Part shown: piece by piece, positions 62,835 through 64,000 of the stretch
Layout: the number at the start of each line of letters is the position of its first letter
How positions within the stretch are numbered: the stretch's first letter is position 1
Assembly (NCBI GenBank): GCA_041658605.1
Contig: JBAZZU010000012.1
Location: 3,173-67,172, forward strand
From: JBAZWE01 sp041658605
GTDB taxonomy: Bacteria; Actinomycetota; Thermoleophilia; BMS3ABIN01
Direction: 5' to 3'
DNA: 64,000 bases
Position numbers and translations under genes: made by a program
Notes under the pieces: model-generated
Seen by the model: the letters and a program-made list of their open reading frames with translations, nothing else
Told to the model about the DNA's origin: nothing
The model's database searches: none

Positions 62835-63234
62835 TTACATCCATTTTTAAATCTTCTGGAATATTTAATTGCTGTCTTTTCTGGTAATACTCGTTGATAG
62901 AAAGTGGTCCTATTACTTTGTCTGCGCCAACATCTATGATCCAGAAATTCAGTGGGTTGCCAGTTTTGGATCTGTCCGTTGCGTTCGCGCACTCTGCCCC
63001 GGGCTTTTGGGCAGCAATTATAAATTGATCATTATGAGCATAGCCAATGACGGCACAAGGGATAAAAGGATCGTTTTCCCAACCGCTGCTTTTCTTGATG
63101 ATTGGTTCATTTAGACTGTCAGCATCAAAAACCCATTTTCCACCCAGCGGTGGAGCATAATCGCAAGCGGTCAAGGAAACAGAAATAAGGATAAACAGTA
63201 TCAACGAAACGCTTTTTAAGGATCGAGCACTCAT
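62827..63234 (-). CDS. Small lipoprotein, possible RHS immunity protein
   Basis: 135 residues from the ATG at 63234, whose A is the last base of the RHS stop (TGATG), so translation is coupled. It has a lipobox SLTAC near residue 24 and a beta-rich body (GGKWVFDADSL, CAVIGYAHNDQFIIAAQ). Position directly after a toxin tip is where immunity genes lie. A lipoprotein immunity suggests a target outside the membrane, but that is inference. Confidence 0.65.
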   Translation of the reverse strand: MSARSLKSVSLILFILISVSLTACDYAPPLGGKWVFDADSLNEPIIKKSSGWENDPFIPCAVIGYAHNDQFIIAAQKPGAECANATDRSKTGNPLNFWIIDVGADKVIGPLSINEYYQKRQQLNIPEDLKMDVSL

Positions 63235-64000
63235 CAAATAATCAGGAATCTTTGCCACCAGGAACGATTGGGAGCAATGGTTCCCTCACCTTCAAAATAG
63301 ATGTCGTATGGAGTCCCTGGTCCTGCGTGTTCATGGCCTAAAACGGTCCCAACATTTCTTCCGAATTTATACGGCGATTCAAACCATGGATGCTTGGAAC
63401 CACCCGTATCAAAATCGTATGTTTCTTTTCCCCACTTGGATTTCACCTTATGGTCTCCGAGGTAGATTAAGTCGAGTTGGCCTAGAGCCAGTCCTTGTTC
63501 ACAGCCTCTTACAGATAAATCGATGGTTTCTTCCGACCCAATACCTCTAGGAAAGTCTTCTTCCCTTATGCAGCTAAAATCAAGCTGACACATTTCAAGA
63601 TGAACTTCTTCCCCTCCACCAAAATTATATTGTCTTTCAAAGAAAGAAAGTTCAATTAACTTTTGAAGTTCGCCAGCCTGTCTCCCATCCAGATCGTATG
63701 TGGTCATCGGATTGTTGAGCGCGTAACCGTATCGGTTCAAGCTTTGGGGATTCATGGCGTCGCCCTTCAGCGGATCGGCACTGGTTAACCTTCCCACCAC
63801 CGGATCATGCTCCCTAACCCCCATCCTGACTGTGCCGGTGGATGAGTCGGTGTCGCGCTGCCATTTGCCGGTATAGCCGTATCCCAGTCCACCACCGGTC
63901 AGGCTGTTACCAAAGGAGTCATAGTGTTCGCTGTATACCTGGGCGCCGGTCTCGTCGGTGATCAGGGTATTGTCACCGTGCGGGTTGGGGAGCTGGTAGC
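63234..64000 (-). CDS. RHS-repeat polymorphic toxin (5' partial)
   Basis: The frame is open to the window edge, so the start is outside. The visible part holds the end of the RHS core (YGYTGKWQRDTDSSTGTVRM, GVREHDPVVGRL, SADPLKGDAMNPQSLNRYGY and NPMTTYDLDGR) and a tip of about 155 residues that includes GHEHAGPGTPYDIYFEGEG and ends in WWQRFLII. The tip resembles no toxin domain I can name. A secreted or surface-displayed contact toxin is the family expectation. Confidence 0.83.
   Translation of the reverse strand, partial: YQLPNPHGDNTLITDETGAQVYSEHYDSFGNSLTGGGLGYGYTGKWQRDTDSSTGTVRMGVREHDPVVGRLTSADPLKGDAMNPQSLNRYGYALNNPMTTYDLDGRQAGELQKLIELSFFERQYNFGGGEEVHLEMCQLDFSCIREEDFPRGIGSEETIDLSVRGCEQGLALGQLDLIYLGDHKVKSKWGKETYDFDTGGSKHPWFESPYKFGRNVGTVLGHEHAGPGTPYDIYFEGEGTIAPNRSWWQRFLII
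63684..64000 (-). repeat. RHS core direct repeat, copy B
   Basis: Second copy of the repeat at 61870-62186; it runs to the window edge and probably beyond. Recombination between the copies would delete the first tip and the lipoprotein and attach the second tip. Confidence 0.8.

Overview
The window looks like a chromosomal segment from a deep-branching actinobacterium (Actinomycetota) with dissimilatory sulfur metabolism. The phylum call rests on a mihF-type integration host factor gene next to gmk, rpoZ and coaBC, on the uvrC / rapZ / yvcK / whiA / gap / pgk order, and on a pyrR-led pyrimidine operon with PyrR-type control near a ribosome binding site. I cannot name the genus. No rRNA, tRNA, CRISPR array or complete insertion sequence was seen.

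Layout. 1-10 kb is regulatory: a V4R-GGDEF-receiver-LuxR fusion cut by the window edge, a membrane HD-GYP protein preceded by two hairpins and a tiny signal-peptide-like ORF, and two overlapping large LuxR/MalT-type ATPases. 10-15 kb holds cold shock protein, a small HTH-like protein, a lipoprotein, a pentaheme cytochrome and a membrane glycosyltransferase. In front of the lipoprotein lie two homologous structured RNA candidates, each with its own promoter and a U-tract end. 15-28 kb is housekeeping (pgk, gap, whiA, yvcK, rapZ, ogt, uvrC, coaBC, rpoZ, gmk, mihF) plus a Lys/Ala-tailed DNA-binding-like protein. 28-37.8 kb is the pyrimidine operon pyrR-B-C-carA-carB-pyrK-pyrD with a readable promoter, PyrR site and coupled leader peptide.

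37.9-44.3 kb is a cell-surface region: an orphan RiPP-like precursor, a secreted repeat protein with an Asp/His-rich block, an acyltransferase, and an operon of two prepilins and a PilX-like protein with the same kind of Asp/His-rich inserts. Then come acs, a sulfite-oxidase-fold lipoprotein and a glutamine-amidotransferase-like protein.

48.9-60.3 kb is a complete dissimilatory sulfite reductase locus, all on the minus strand: dsrM-C-K-J-O-P-A-B-D-L-E-F-H. DsrAB reduces sulfite with DsrC as co-substrate; DsrMKJOP links DsrC trisulfide to the quinone pool; DsrD is a mark of reducers, while DsrL and DsrEFH are classically marks of sulfur oxidisers. The coexistence makes the direction of the pathway ambiguous.

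61.4-64 kb is an RHS polymorphic toxin region: the end of one RHS gene, a coupled lipoprotein (possible immunity) and a promoterless second RHS C-terminal cassette with a different tip.
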